Source of the DNA: DASXAI01 sp963728985
GTDB taxonomy: Bacteria > Actinomycetota > Acidimicrobiia > Acidimicrobiales > Ilumatobacteraceae
DNA length: 64,000 nt
Assembly (NCBI GenBank): GCA_963728985.1
Contig: CAVSME010000001.1
Span: forward strand, 682,001-746,000
Direction of reading: 5' to 3'
The position numbers and the translations under genes are program-made. Below are positions 43,447 through 51,566 of this stretch, piece by piece. Position 1 is the stretch's first letter, and every line of letters starts with the position of its first letter. Under the pieces are notes generated by a model. It was not told the origin of the DNA. It saw nothing but the letters and a program-made list of their open reading frames with translations, and ran no database searches.

Positions 43447-43598
43447 ACCGCCAACTGGTGGACGAGATCCGGATGGTTGCCCCGCACCCCGATCCGCGCA
43501 CCGCGTCGCGCCTCGCTGAGCGCTACGGCCACCAGGACGTGGGCACCGGCGTCGAACCCGAGCGATCCGAGCTCGACGCTGGCGCCCACCTCGGTCAC
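43413..43598 (-). CDS. TusA-like domain (probably fused in protein to the ferritin-like half)
   Basis: From the GTG at 43598, which overlaps the PhnD-like stop (GTGA), reads TEVGASVELGSLGFDAG, SEARRGARIGVRGNHPDL and VHQLAVWCRQQGHRW: the small alpha/beta sandwich of TusA/YeeD-like proteins. The CPxP sulfur-carrier cysteine is absent (GFDAGAHV stands there), so sulfur transfer is unlikely. The frame stays open to 43053 but loses sense near 43413, where the ferritin-like protein carries on in the neighbouring frame. End coordinate given is the end of recognisable sequence, not a stop. Confidence 0.5.
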
Positions 43599-44467
43599 GG
43601 CGGGTAACCCTCTCGGAGGATGGCGCCGTCGGACCCGTAGAACCGCAGCCGGTCGACCGCCTCCTCGAGCTGGTCGTAGCCCGAGATCCGCCCGGGTCGC
43701 CACGACCGCAAGCCCTCGAGCTCGAGCAGCGGGCGCACGGCGGGGTCGTCGAACGACATCGACAGGAGCAACTCGACGAAGCGGTCGACCGTGGCCGCGT
43801 CGACGTCGTCGAGCACGGTCATCGTGCAGTGGTCGTACAGAGGCGTCCGCGTCACGACCCGCACCGAGTCAGCCGGGAGCGTGCCCTCCTTGGCGAACGC
43901 GAGTTGGTTGCCATCGATGACGCACGCGGCGTCGGCCGTCCCCGCCACGAGCGCCTCGGCCGCGGCCCGCTCACCTCCGACGTGGTCACCGTGCTTGGTG
44001 ACCGTCACATCGAAGCGCTGCACCGCGAACGAGGTGCCGGGATCCAGGCCGGCCGCCGCCAGGTGGGCCAGCGGGAGCAGGGTCGCCTGGGGCGAGTCGA
44101 TCGCACCGGTGGCAACGGACCGGCCCTCCAGCTGGGTGATGTCGGTGATGTCGCTGTCGCTGCGTACGAGCACCACTGACGTCAAGTCCTGGTCGGTGTC
44201 ACGCATGGCCACGGCCACAGCGGCGCGACCGGCGGCGGCCGCCAGGCGCCTCGTTCGCACCCAGGCCAGCGGCGAATCCCACGTGACGTCGACGTCTCCG
44301 GCGAGGTGAGCCTCGACCTGCTGTTCGTAGCCGGAGTAGAGCACGTAGTCGAAGGCGAAGCCGCGCTCCAGGAACCAGTCCTTGAAGCCCTCCCAGATCG
44401 TCACCACCTTCGGGTCGTACGCCACTGCGCCCAGCCGGAATGGATGGCCCCCACCCACGGATGTCAC
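43595..44467 (-). CDS. PhnD/SsuA-like substrate-binding protein without signal peptide
   Basis: 290 residues with a periplasmic-binding-protein type 2 fold: LGAVAYDPKVVTIWEGFKDWFLERGF, LAGDVDVTWDSPLAWVRTRRLA, TQLEGRSVATGAIDSPQATLLPL, ALVAGTADAACVIDGNQ. No signal peptide or lipobox precedes it, so it acts inside the cell, perhaps as a ligand-binding subunit or biosynthetic enzyme (PhnD-like proteins outside ABC systems exist). GTG at 44467 overlaps the 65-aa gene stop, and its stop overlaps the TusA-like start. No permease or ATPase is nearby. The binding pocket ligand cannot be told. Confidence 0.78.
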   Translation of the reverse strand: MTSVGGGHPFRLGAVAYDPKVVTIWEGFKDWFLERGFAFDYVLYSGYEQQVEAHLAGDVDVTWDSPLAWVRTRRLAAAAGRAAVAVAMRDTDQDLTSVVLVRSDSDITDITQLEGRSVATGAIDSPQATLLPLAHLAAAGLDPGTSFAVQRFDVTVTKHGDHVGGERAAAEALVAGTADAACVIDGNQLAFAKEGTLPADSVRVVTRTPLYDHCTMTVLDDVDAATVDRFVELLLSMSFDDPAVRPLLELEGLRSWRPGRISGYDQLEEAVDRLRFYGSDGAILREGYPP

Positions 44468-44661
44468 CCGAACCGCGGGAGGCCGCAGACCGCCCGCCCG
44501 ATGAAGTCCTGCAGCGCGTCGGTCGGGGCCATCGGCGCCGCCGCGCCAACCTCGAGACCGGCGGGGCGTGGGAGCGCTCCGGCGTCGAGCTCGTCGGCGG
44601 CCGGCGCGACCACCTTCGTGATGAGCTCCTCGAGCACGTCGAGGACACCTGTTGCAGTCAC
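44464..44661 (-). CDS. small 65-aa protein heading the PhnD-like operon
   Basis: A 65-residue protein not in any family I recognise: VTATGVLDVLEELITKVV, then PAADELDAGALPRPAG, and ending FIGRAVCGLPRFG. The start is well marked by GAGGAGGAG six bases before the GTG at 44661, and its stop overlaps the PhnD-like GTG. The first 30 residues look helical. It may be a small partner or N-terminal domain of the di-iron system. Confidence 0.6.
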   Translation of the reverse strand: MTATGVLDVLEELITKVVAPAADELDAGALPRPAGLEVGAAAPMAPTDALQDFIGRAVCGLPRFG

Positions 44662-44784
44662 GTTCTCCTCCTCGCGAAATATGGCGTCATGTCCGACTCC
44701 TTCGCTCGTGCTGACGGGGCAGTTTGCCATCGCCCGCGGTCGCGGTCCCACGGGCTCTAATCTCGGGCCGAGCCAGGAGGGACG

Positions 44785-45219
44785 ATGCTTTCTGATGAGG
44801 AGCTGATGGACGCCCTCCCGGGTGTCCGAGTGGACCACGACAACGCTCCTCACTACCGGGGTCTGCTCGAGCGCCGGCTGCTCATCAACCGCTGCAACGA
44901 CTGCGGCACCTGGCACCACCCACCGCGTGCGGTGTGCCCCGCCTGCTGGTCCCGCTCGGTGACCGCCACCGAGGTGCGCGGTGAGGGCACCATCGCCATG
45001 CTCACCTTCCTGCACCAGCGGCCGCGCCGGGCCGGCAGCGACGACGACGGGCCCTACCCGGTGGCGGCCGTGGAGCTGACCGAGCAGCCCGGCCTGCGCG
45101 TGGTCGCGACGATCGTGGGAGCCCGGCCGGCGGAGATCGTGCTCGACGCCCCGGTCGAACTGGCCTGGGTCGAACGCGACGGGCACCCGGTCGCCGCCTT
45201 CCGGCTGGTGACGTCGTGA
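44785..45219 (+). CDS. DUF35 OB-fold / Zn-ribbon acyl-CoA-associated protein
   Basis: 144 residues. The rubredoxin-like zinc ribbon RCNDCGTWHHPPRAVCPACWS (~37-57) precedes an OB-fold (VRGEGTIAMLTFLHQR onward), the DUF35/SCP-x-associated layout. These proteins bind CoA esters and form complexes with lipid-transfer/thiolase proteins for sterol side-chain degradation or condensation. The stop overlaps the thiolase GTG, so the pair is coupled. No thiolase-like catalytic residues are in it. Confidence 0.88.
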   Translation: MLSDEELMDALPGVRVDHDNAPHYRGLLERRLLINRCNDCGTWHHPPRAVCPACWSRSVTATEVRGEGTIAMLTFLHQRPRRAGSDDDGPYPVAAVELTEQPGLRVVATIVGARPAEIVLDAPVELAWVERDGHPVAAFRLVTS

Positions 45220-46421
45220 GCGGTACCGATCGCAACCCGGCCCGCGACCAGGTGGCGTTCGCCGGGGTCGGCCTCGCTCCCTACTCACGCGACAGCCAGG
45301 GCGGCACCGCCGGCTCGCTGGTCCTGGAGGCCTGCATCGCCGCGCTCTGCGACGCCGGCCTCGGCGCCGGCGACGTCGACGGGATCTGTGGCTCGATGGT
45401 GTCGGCCCAATACGTGCAGGCCGCGTTGGGCATCCCCGAGGTCACCTGGTTCGCCAACCCGCCCGCGGTGATCGGCAACCAGATCGTCGCCGCCACCGCC
45501 GCGGTGGCGTCGGGCATGTGCGAGACGGCGCTCGTCTACCACCACGCCTACCGACTGCCCTGGGCGTCGCGCTCGGCCGCCCTGGACCCCTTCCGTCGCC
45601 GGGCCACCGTCGGCGTGGCCGACGCCCGCAGCACCTGGGGCACGGGCCACAACGACCCTGGCCCCGACTCGATGTTCGGCGCCGTCGCCTACGCCGCCTG
45701 GGCCATGCGCTACCTCCACGACCACGGCTACGGCCGTGAAGCGCTCGGCTACGTCGCCCTGAACTCGCGGACGAACGCGGCGGAGAACCCGAACGCCGTG
45801 TACCGCGACCCGTTGACAATGGACGACTACCTGGCCGGGCGCATGGTGCGCGAGCCGCTGTGCGTCTACGACATGGACGTCCCCGTCGACGGAGCCGACG
45901 CCTTCGTCGTGACCACCGCCGAGCGGGCGCGAGACCTCCCCCGCCCGCCGGTACTCGTCCATGCGGCGACGCTCGGCCACACCGATTACGGCTCCGAGGA
46001 GCAGCTCCGCGACCTCGACCACGCCGGCCAGGTGGTGGTGGCTCGCAAGTTGTGGGCCAAGTCCGACCTCACGCTGGGCGACATGGACCTGCTGTACCCC
46101 TACGACGGCTTCTCGATCATCACGCTCAACTGGTTCGAGAACCTCGGCTGCTGCGCCCGAGGCGAGGGCGGGGACTTCGTCGCCCAGCACTGGCAGGACG
46201 ATGAGCAGCGACTGTTCATCAACGGCCGGATACCGGTCAACACCCATGGCGGCAGCCTCTCGGAAGGCGGCACCCAAGGTGCCGGCCACCTGCGCGAGGC
46301 GATCCTGCAGTTGCGGGGCGACGCGGGGCCCCGCCAGGTCGAGCACGCTCGCGCCGCGCTGGTGACGCCCGGCGGCTTCTACTTCAACAGCCAGGGCATC
46401 ATCGTCCGCGCCGACCGCTGA
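45216..46421 (+). CDS. thiolase family protein (acetyl-CoA acetyltransferase/SCP-x type)
   Basis: 401 residues of the thiolase superfamily, the SCP2-thiolase-like kind. It opens VAFAGVGLAPYSRDSQGGTAGSLVLEACIAAL; the SGMCETALVYHHAYRL region stands where the nucleophilic Cys lies in true thiolases, and NTHGGSLSEGGTQGAGHLREA plus the tail GGFYFNSQGIIVRADR match the C-terminal motifs. Whether the active cysteine is functional is unclear from eye alignment. It acts with the DUF35 gene, which it overlaps, in CoA-ester cleavage or aldol-type chemistry. Near the P450 it suggests steroid or terpenoid catabolism. Confidence 0.87.
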   Translation: MSGTDRNPARDQVAFAGVGLAPYSRDSQGGTAGSLVLEACIAALCDAGLGAGDVDGICGSMVSAQYVQAALGIPEVTWFANPPAVIGNQIVAATAAVASGMCETALVYHHAYRLPWASRSAALDPFRRRATVGVADARSTWGTGHNDPGPDSMFGAVAYAAWAMRYLHDHGYGREALGYVALNSRTNAAENPNAVYRDPLTMDDYLAGRMVREPLCVYDMDVPVDGADAFVVTTAERARDLPRPPVLVHAATLGHTDYGSEEQLRDLDHAGQVVVARKLWAKSDLTLGDMDLLYPYDGFSIITLNWFENLGCCARGEGGDFVAQHWQDDEQRLFINGRIPVNTHGGSLSEGGTQGAGHLREAILQLRGDAGPRQVEHARAALVTPGGFYFNSQGIIVRADR

Positions 46422-46552
46422 CCACGTCATCGGCAGCAGGCGGGCTTTCAGGTCGCTCCGACTTCGTCTTGGAGGGTGTCGCGGCGGTCGTCTGGCAATA
46501 TTGTGACTACTAGATTTGAGGGTGGACACTCCGTGCCAGGGGAGGTTGCGGT

Positions 46553-47776
46553 ATGGGTGAGCGGCCGGCGGTCACCGATTGGGCGACGGACTTCGATCAT
46601 CTGAGCGAGGACTGGGCCGCCCGCGGCCCAGAGATCCTGGCCGAGCTGCGGAAACGTTGCCCGGTGGCGCACACTGAACGTTTCCACGGTGCGTACATCG
46701 TGACGCGGTACAACGACGTCCAGGCGGTCACCCATGACCCGGCGACGTTCTCGAGCCGGGTGACGATGGTGACCGAGGCGCACCCCGACAACGTGAAGTT
46801 GTCCTTGGGGCCGCTCACGCTCGATCCCCCGATGCATGGTCCGCTCAAGCGGGCCCTGCTTCCGACGTTCAACCCGCGACGCGTCGCTGAGCTCCGCCCT
46901 GTTGTCGAGACAATGGTGGAAGAGCTGTTGGACGATCTGGCCGGCCACGAGGTCGTCGACGGAGCGAGCGCGTTCGCAGAGCTGGTACCGATCAGGGTGA
47001 TGAGCCATCTGTTCGGTGTTTCCCCGTCCCAGGGCGCCGAGTTCCGGCAGTGGGTGAACGGGATCCTCAAGGACGGTCTTCTGGACATCGAGGTCGCCCG
47101 CCACGCCAACCGGGCGATGCAGTCGTACTTCGTCGAGGCGCTGCGCGCCCGGCGCGACGGACATGGCGCGGCCGACGACCTCGTGTCGATGGTGCTCGAG
47201 GCGCAGGTGACGGAGGCGGACGGCACGAGCCGCGCGCTGACCGACAGGGAGCAGATCGGCTCGCTCTATGTGCTGATGCTGGGCGGGATCGACACGACCT
47301 GGTCGCTCATCGGCGCGGCGTTGTGGCACCTGGGTGCCCACCCCGATGACCTCGCGCGGTTGGTCGCCGAGCCCGAGTTGCTGCCGGTCGCGATCGAAGA
47401 GTTCCTGCGCTACTTCGCTCCCGCTACGGTCGGTCGGCTGATCACGGGCGACGCCGAGATCGGCGGCTGTCCGGTGGAGGGAGGCAAGCGGCTGCTGCTC
47501 TCCTTCGCGTCCGCGAACCGCGACGCCGCCAAGTTCGACCGGCCCGACGAGCTCGTGCTCGACCGCCAAGTCAATCCGCACATCGCGTTCGGGGTCGGGA
47601 TCCACCGCTGCATCGGCTCCAATCTGGCCCGCATGGAAACCGAGGTGGCGCTGAGCGGCTGGCTGCGCCGCTTCCCTCGTTTCGAGCTCGCGGCTGACAC
47701 CACCGACGTTCGCTGGTCGATCGGCGCCGTGCGCGGTCCCCACCACGTGCCCCTCCGCATCCTCGGCTCTCGCTGA
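46553..47776 (+). CDS. cytochrome P450
   Basis: 407 residues, standard bacterial class I P450. Helix-I oxygen-binding segment LGGIDTTWSLIGAALW, helix-K ExxR-like FLRYF region, and heme-thiolate FGVGIHRCIGSNLARMETEV (Cys ligand). Redox partners are not adjacent. The ATG at 46553 follows an AGGGGAGG site. A relatively AT-rich segment (46496-46520) just before it can hold the promoter. The neighbours (thiolase/DUF35, BVMO) point to oxidation of a steroid- or terpenoid-like substrate (inference). Confidence 0.94.
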   Translation: MGERPAVTDWATDFDHLSEDWAARGPEILAELRKRCPVAHTERFHGAYIVTRYNDVQAVTHDPATFSSRVTMVTEAHPDNVKLSLGPLTLDPPMHGPLKRALLPTFNPRRVAELRPVVETMVEELLDDLAGHEVVDGASAFAELVPIRVMSHLFGVSPSQGAEFRQWVNGILKDGLLDIEVARHANRAMQSYFVEALRARRDGHGAADDLVSMVLEAQVTEADGTSRALTDREQIGSLYVLMLGGIDTTWSLIGAALWHLGAHPDDLARLVAEPELLPVAIEEFLRYFAPATVGRLITGDAEIGGCPVEGGKRLLLSFASANRDAAKFDRPDELVLDRQVNPHIAFGVGIHRCIGSNLARMETEVALSGWLRRFPRFELAADTTDVRWSIGAVRGPHHVPLRILGSR

Positions 47777-47781
47777 TCTCG

Positions 47782-48054
47782 ATGAACGAGAGGACCGACC
47801 GCCTCGGCCAGCAGGGCGGGCGAGCCTACGCGGTGGACCTCCGGGGCCACGGCGACAGTGACTGGCCGACGGAGTCGGCGTACGAGGACGCTGACATCGG
47901 CCGCGACATCAGCGCTCGGGCACTGCTCGAGATGATCCCCCATGCCCACATGGTTGCCGGCGACCGGAACGACGCCTTCATCGGTGCGGTGCTCGACTCC
48001 GCCGCTCCGCTGCTGCGCTCGGGTCCCGGGTCGGAGACGATCGTTCCGTGGTGA
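47782..48054 (+). pseudogene. alpha/beta hydrolase remnant with internal deletion
   Basis: 90 residues. The beginning reads GGRAYAVDLRGHGDSDWP, the beta4 region of alpha/beta hydrolases; it then jumps to the C-terminal LLEMIPHAHMVAGDRNDAFIGAVLDSAAPL, with ~150 residues (nucleophile elbow and core) missing. No catalytic serine remains, so it cannot be active. The P450 stop is 6 bp upstream and the TetR GTG overlaps its end, so the pair was formerly an operon. This is a deletion, not a frame error. Confidence 0.75.
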
Positions 48055-48692
48055 GCCGAACGGACGTCACTCCACCGATCGGTCGGTCCCCGGGGAGACC
48101 GGTCGGCGGTTCCGTCGCCGGGCGCGATCGGCTGCTGGCGGCGGCGTTGGAGCTGTTCCCCCGCTCGGGGTACGCGACGACGACGGTCGAAGAACTGGTC
48201 ACGACGGCAGGGGTCACCCAGCCGGTCCTGTACCACCACTTCGGCACGAAGGCCGGGCTGTATGTCGCTGCGGCCGAGCACGTCTATCGCGTCGTGTTGG
48301 ACCGCCACGAGGCGGTGCTCGAGGGCGATCCGAGCTTCGCCGAAGCCATCGAGCGGCTCATGGACCTTGCCGCCGGCTTGCGGGCTGAGCAACCGTTGCT
48401 CGCGTCGATGATGTTGACAGTGGTGATCGACATCCAGCGCGACCCCGAGTTGGCGGCGCGTCTGAACCCGACGGTCCGAGGGTTCCGCCGGTTCTTCGAC
48501 CGCGTGGCCGCGATCGCTCCCGAGGAGCTACGCGCAACCCCGGCGGCGCAGCGCAGCCTGGCCCGGGCGCTGGTGACGCTTCTCAACGGTCTGGACATCA
48601 CGGCGCTGCTGTCCCGGACGATGAAGGACTACCGCGACACTGTCGCGTCGCTCCACGCTCTGCTCCAGCGGGGGACGTCTCACGACGGATAG
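48048..48692 (+). CDS. TetR/AcrR family transcriptional regulator
   Basis: 214 residues. HTH at ~27-70: GRDRLLAAALELFPRSGYATTTVEELVTTAGVTQPVLYHHFGTKAGLYVAAAEHVYR-type sequence (shown in parts). The C-terminal ligand domain is helical. Two adjacent GTGs (48048, 48051) overlap the previous stop. It probably controls the P450/hydrolase unit or the divergent and degraded SDR next door. Ligand unknown. Confidence 0.88.
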   Translation: MVSRTDVTPPIGRSPGRPVGGSVAGRDRLLAAALELFPRSGYATTTVEELVTTAGVTQPVLYHHFGTKAGLYVAAAEHVYRVVLDRHEAVLEGDPSFAEAIERLMDLAAGLRAEQPLLASMMLTVVIDIQRDPELAARLNPTVRGFRRFFDRVAAIAPEELRATPAAQRSLARALVTLLNGLDITALLSRTMKDYRDTVASLHALLQRGTSHDG

Positions 48693-48699
48693 ACGTGGG

Positions 48700-48816
48700 T
48701 CAGGTGTGCACACCGCCGTCAACGGTGAACTCCTGACCGGTGCAGTAGCTCGCCTCGTCGGAAAGCAGGAAGATCACGACCGAGGCAACTTCGGCGGGCT
48801 GGGCGGCGCGCCGAAG
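48700..48816 (-). pseudogene. SDR C-terminal remnant
   Basis: On the minus strand a stop at 48700-48702 ends a 38-residue stretch: LRRAAQPAEVASVVIFLLSD then EASYCTGQEFTVDGGVHT, the standard C-terminus of short-chain dehydrogenases (xPxEVA..FL.SD.AS..TG..F.VDGG). Immediately upstream the sequence loses similarity and an in-frame stop follows near 48831. The rest of the gene is gone. It lies too short for ordinary ORF calling. Confidence 0.75.
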
Positions 48817-48995
48817 GGGGCACGGAGCGGATCATGCACCATCTGGCCGCACCCGCAACCTGGCCGCAGCGGCAATCTAGTACCCACTATATTACGCAAC
48901 TGGTGCGCCACCAATGGCCACCACTTCGACGGACAGCTCGCCACGATGGTCGGCGATGTAGAACAGGCACGAGCTCCAACCTGAAGGGATGCACC
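48817..48995. other. AT-richer junction before the BVMO gene
   Basis: About 180 bp without a gene. Around 48876-48905 the base composition drops (ATATTACGCAAC), likely holding the promoter of the following monooxygenase or marking an old deletion joint where the SDR was lost. A GAAGGGA ribosome-binding site (48983-48989) ends it. Confidence 0.4.
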
Positions 48996-50597
48996 GTGGA
49001 AGAGCATGACGTCGTCATCATCGGGGCCGGGCTCACCGGTATCTACCAGCTCTACCGGGCACGGGAGATGGGACTTGACGTCACCGTTCTCGAGGCCGCA
49101 GACGGGCTCGGCGGAACTTGGTACCACAACCGCTACCCGGGATGCCGGTTCGACTCCGAGAGCTACACGTACGGCTATTCGTTCTCGAAGGAGCTACTCG
49201 ACGAGTGGCACTGGAACGAACACTTCTCCGCCCAGCCGGACAACCTGCGCTACCTCAACCACGTTGCCGACCGGTTCGACCTCCGCGGCCACATCCAGTT
49301 CGGTCGCAAGGTGCGCTCGGCCCGGTTCGACGAGGACACGGACACCTGGACGGTCGAGACGACGGACGAGCGCTCCCTGCGTTGCCAGCTGCTGATCACG
49401 GCCGTGGGGATCCTCTCCACGCCGACGATGCCGCGCGTCGAGGGCATCGAACGCTTCAGAGGCCCCTGGTTCCACACCTACGACTGGCCTCACGGGCACC
49501 TCGACCTCACGGGGAAGCGAGTTGCCGTCATCGGCACCGGCGCCACGGCGGTGCAGCTGATCCCGGTCGTCGCCCAGACCGTCGCCGAACTGTTCGTCTT
49601 CCAGCGTCATCCGAACTGGTGTGCGCCACTCCACAACGGCCGGATCTCCGAAGCGGAGATGGCCACCATCAGGGCGCGCTACGACGAGATCTTCGAGCAG
49701 TGCCGGCAGACGCCCGGCGGTTTCATCCACATGCCGGACCGGCGTCGGCCGGCTCAGTTGCCGGAGGCCGAGCGGTACGCCTTCTACGAAGAGCTCTACG
49801 CCTCGGCCGGGTTTCGGATCTGGCAGGGGAACTTCCTCGATGTGCTCATGGACGAACGGGCCAATGAGGAGTTCAGCGCATTCGTGGCCGACAAGATCCG
49901 TGAGCGGGTCGCCGACGCTGCGACAGCCGAGAAGCTGATCCCAACCGACCATGGGTTCGGCACCCGGCGCATCCCGATGGAGACGAATTACTACGAGGCC
50001 TACAACCGCGACAACGTCCATCTCGTCGACCTGACCGAGACCCCGATCAAGTGCATCACCGACACCGGCGTGCGCACGACCGACCGCGACTACGACGTCG
50101 ACGTCATCGTCTACGCGACCGGCTTCGATGCGGTCACGGGCGGCTTCGACCGCATCGAGTTCACGGGGCTCGGGGGCCAGACGTTGCGCGACAAGTGGAA
50201 GGACGGACCGCTCACCTATCTCGGCATCCAGTGCGCAGGCTTCCCGAACCTGTTGATGCTGGCCGGCCCTCAGGCGGGATCGGGCTTCACCAACTTCGGC
50301 CGCGGGATCGAAGAGGCGGTCGACTGGACGACCGCGCTCGTGCGCTACCTCCGTGAGCACGGCTACACGCGCATCGACACCACCGAAGACGCCGAGCTGG
50401 CCTGGCGTGACCATGTGATGGCCATGTACGACAAGCTGCTGATGGGCAAGGTGAAGTCGTGGTTCACCGGCTTCAACCCGAACATCGAAGGACGTGACAC
50501 CATGCGGCCCGTCGCCTACAACGGAGGCGCACCCCGCTACCGCAAACGTCTCGCCGAGGTCGCCGAACGAGGATACGAAGGCTTTGTCCTCACCTGA
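48996..50597 (+). CDS. flavin-dependent Baeyer-Villiger-type monooxygenase
   Basis: 533 residues. FAD-binding VVIIGAGLTGIYQLYRAREMG, the GGTWYHNRYPGCRFD motif, the BVMO fingerprint FRGPWFHTYDWP (FxGxxxHxxxWP) near 160, and NADP-binding VAVIGTGATAVQLIP near 178. It inserts oxygen next to a ketone to make an ester or lactone. GTG 48996 with the upstream GAAGGGA site is chosen; longer frames before it are not conserved. Next to a P450 it suggests stepwise oxidation of a cyclic or steroid-like substrate (inference). Confidence 0.93.
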   Translation: MEEHDVVIIGAGLTGIYQLYRAREMGLDVTVLEAADGLGGTWYHNRYPGCRFDSESYTYGYSFSKELLDEWHWNEHFSAQPDNLRYLNHVADRFDLRGHIQFGRKVRSARFDEDTDTWTVETTDERSLRCQLLITAVGILSTPTMPRVEGIERFRGPWFHTYDWPHGHLDLTGKRVAVIGTGATAVQLIPVVAQTVAELFVFQRHPNWCAPLHNGRISEAEMATIRARYDEIFEQCRQTPGGFIHMPDRRRPAQLPEAERYAFYEELYASAGFRIWQGNFLDVLMDERANEEFSAFVADKIRERVADAATAEKLIPTDHGFGTRRIPMETNYYEAYNRDNVHLVDLTETPIKCITDTGVRTTDRDYDVDVIVYATGFDAVTGGFDRIEFTGLGGQTLRDKWKDGPLTYLGIQCAGFPNLLMLAGPQAGSGFTNFGRGIEEAVDWTTALVRYLREHGYTRIDTTEDAELAWRDHVMAMYDKLLMGKVKSWFTGFNPNIEGRDTMRPVAYNGGAPRYRKRLAEVAERGYEGFVLT

Positions 50598-50695
50598 ACG
50601 TTCCTGCGCGCTGACCCCCTGAGCTCAGAGGCGGTCGAGCCGATGACCGTTCAACTGGCTCACGCCCGTGTCGGGGCCACGTTCTCCGCGCTCCG

Positions 50696-51550
50696 TCATC
50701 TGTGCACGTGGTCGAAGCCGAAGCGCCCCTTGATGCAGAGGTTGCCGCGGGTGATCGAGTGGTCATCCGGGCTCGACACCTTGACGATGCGATTGTCCTG
50801 CACGTGCAAGGAGAGCGTGCAGCCGACACCGCAGTAGGGGCAGATGGTGTCGGTGACGGTCTGGCGCGCCTCGTCCCACTCCCCCACGGCGCGCATCCTC
50901 CATTCGGTGCGAGGCATCAGCGCCCCGGTCGGGCACACAGCGATGCAGTTGCCGCAATAGACGCACGCCGAGTCGGGCAACGAGACGTCGTACTCCGTCG
51001 AGATGCGGGCACCGAATCCACGTCCGGCCACGGCGATGGCAAACGTGTGTTGCCACTCGACACCGCAGGCGTCCACGCACTGATAGCACAAGATGCACTT
51101 GGCGTAGTCGCGGACGTAGAGGTCGTTGTCATCCTTGACCGGCTGCTGCACGGTGGCGATGTCATCACCGAAGCGCGATGGATCGGCTTCGTAGCGTTCC
51201 GACCAGCGCCGCGCCGCGCTCGTGACCGAAAGGTCGACCGAGGAGCCGAGCAGCTCCAAGACGAGCCGGCGCGAGCGGGCCACCCGCTCGGTGTCGGTGC
51301 GGACGACCATGGCCGCTTCGGCCCGACGCGAGCAGGCAGGCACCAGGGTGCGCGAGCCCTCGAGCTCGACCACGCACACCCGGCACGCATTGGCCGGCGT
51401 GATGGTGGGGCCATAGCACAGCGTGGGCGTGTCGACGCCAGCGGCGGCACAGGCGGCGAGCACGGTCTCGCCTTCGGCGACCTTGACCGCGCTGCCGTCG
51501 ATGGTCAGTTCGATGACCCGACGGGGTGGCCCGACCGGTACCGCACTCAT
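50696..51550 (-). CDS. formate dehydrogenase iron-sulfur subunit carrying the Mo-proximal 4Fe-4S domain
   Basis: 284 residues. 2Fe-2S plant-type ferredoxin: C45, C56, C59, C73. Two 4Fe-4S sites: CILCYQCVDAC (152-162) and CVYCGNCIAVCP (196-207). The C-terminal ~50 residues CPYCGVGC...GNLCIKGRFGFDH (C237, C240, C244, C272) are the N-terminal 4Fe-4S domain of formate dehydrogenase alpha subunits. The His-Cys cluster usual in HoxU/NuoG (HxxxCxxC) is not seen in between (LLGSSVDLSVTSA instead). It wires NuoEF to the catalytic subunit. It is the third gene of the minus operon, 16 bp after NuoEF. Confidence 0.85.
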   Translation of the reverse strand: MSAVPVGPPRRVIELTIDGSAVKVAEGETVLAACAAAGVDTPTLCYGPTITPANACRVCVVELEGSRTLVPACSRRAEAAMVVRTDTERVARSRRLVLELLGSSVDLSVTSAARRWSERYEADPSRFGDDIATVQQPVKDDNDLYVRDYAKCILCYQCVDACGVEWQHTFAIAVAGRGFGARISTEYDVSLPDSACVYCGNCIAVCPTGALMPRTEWRMRAVGEWDEARQTVTDTICPYCGVGCTLSLHVQDNRIVKVSSPDDHSITRGNLCIKGRFGFDHVHR

Positions 51551-51566
51551 CGGCGTCCCTCGTCCT

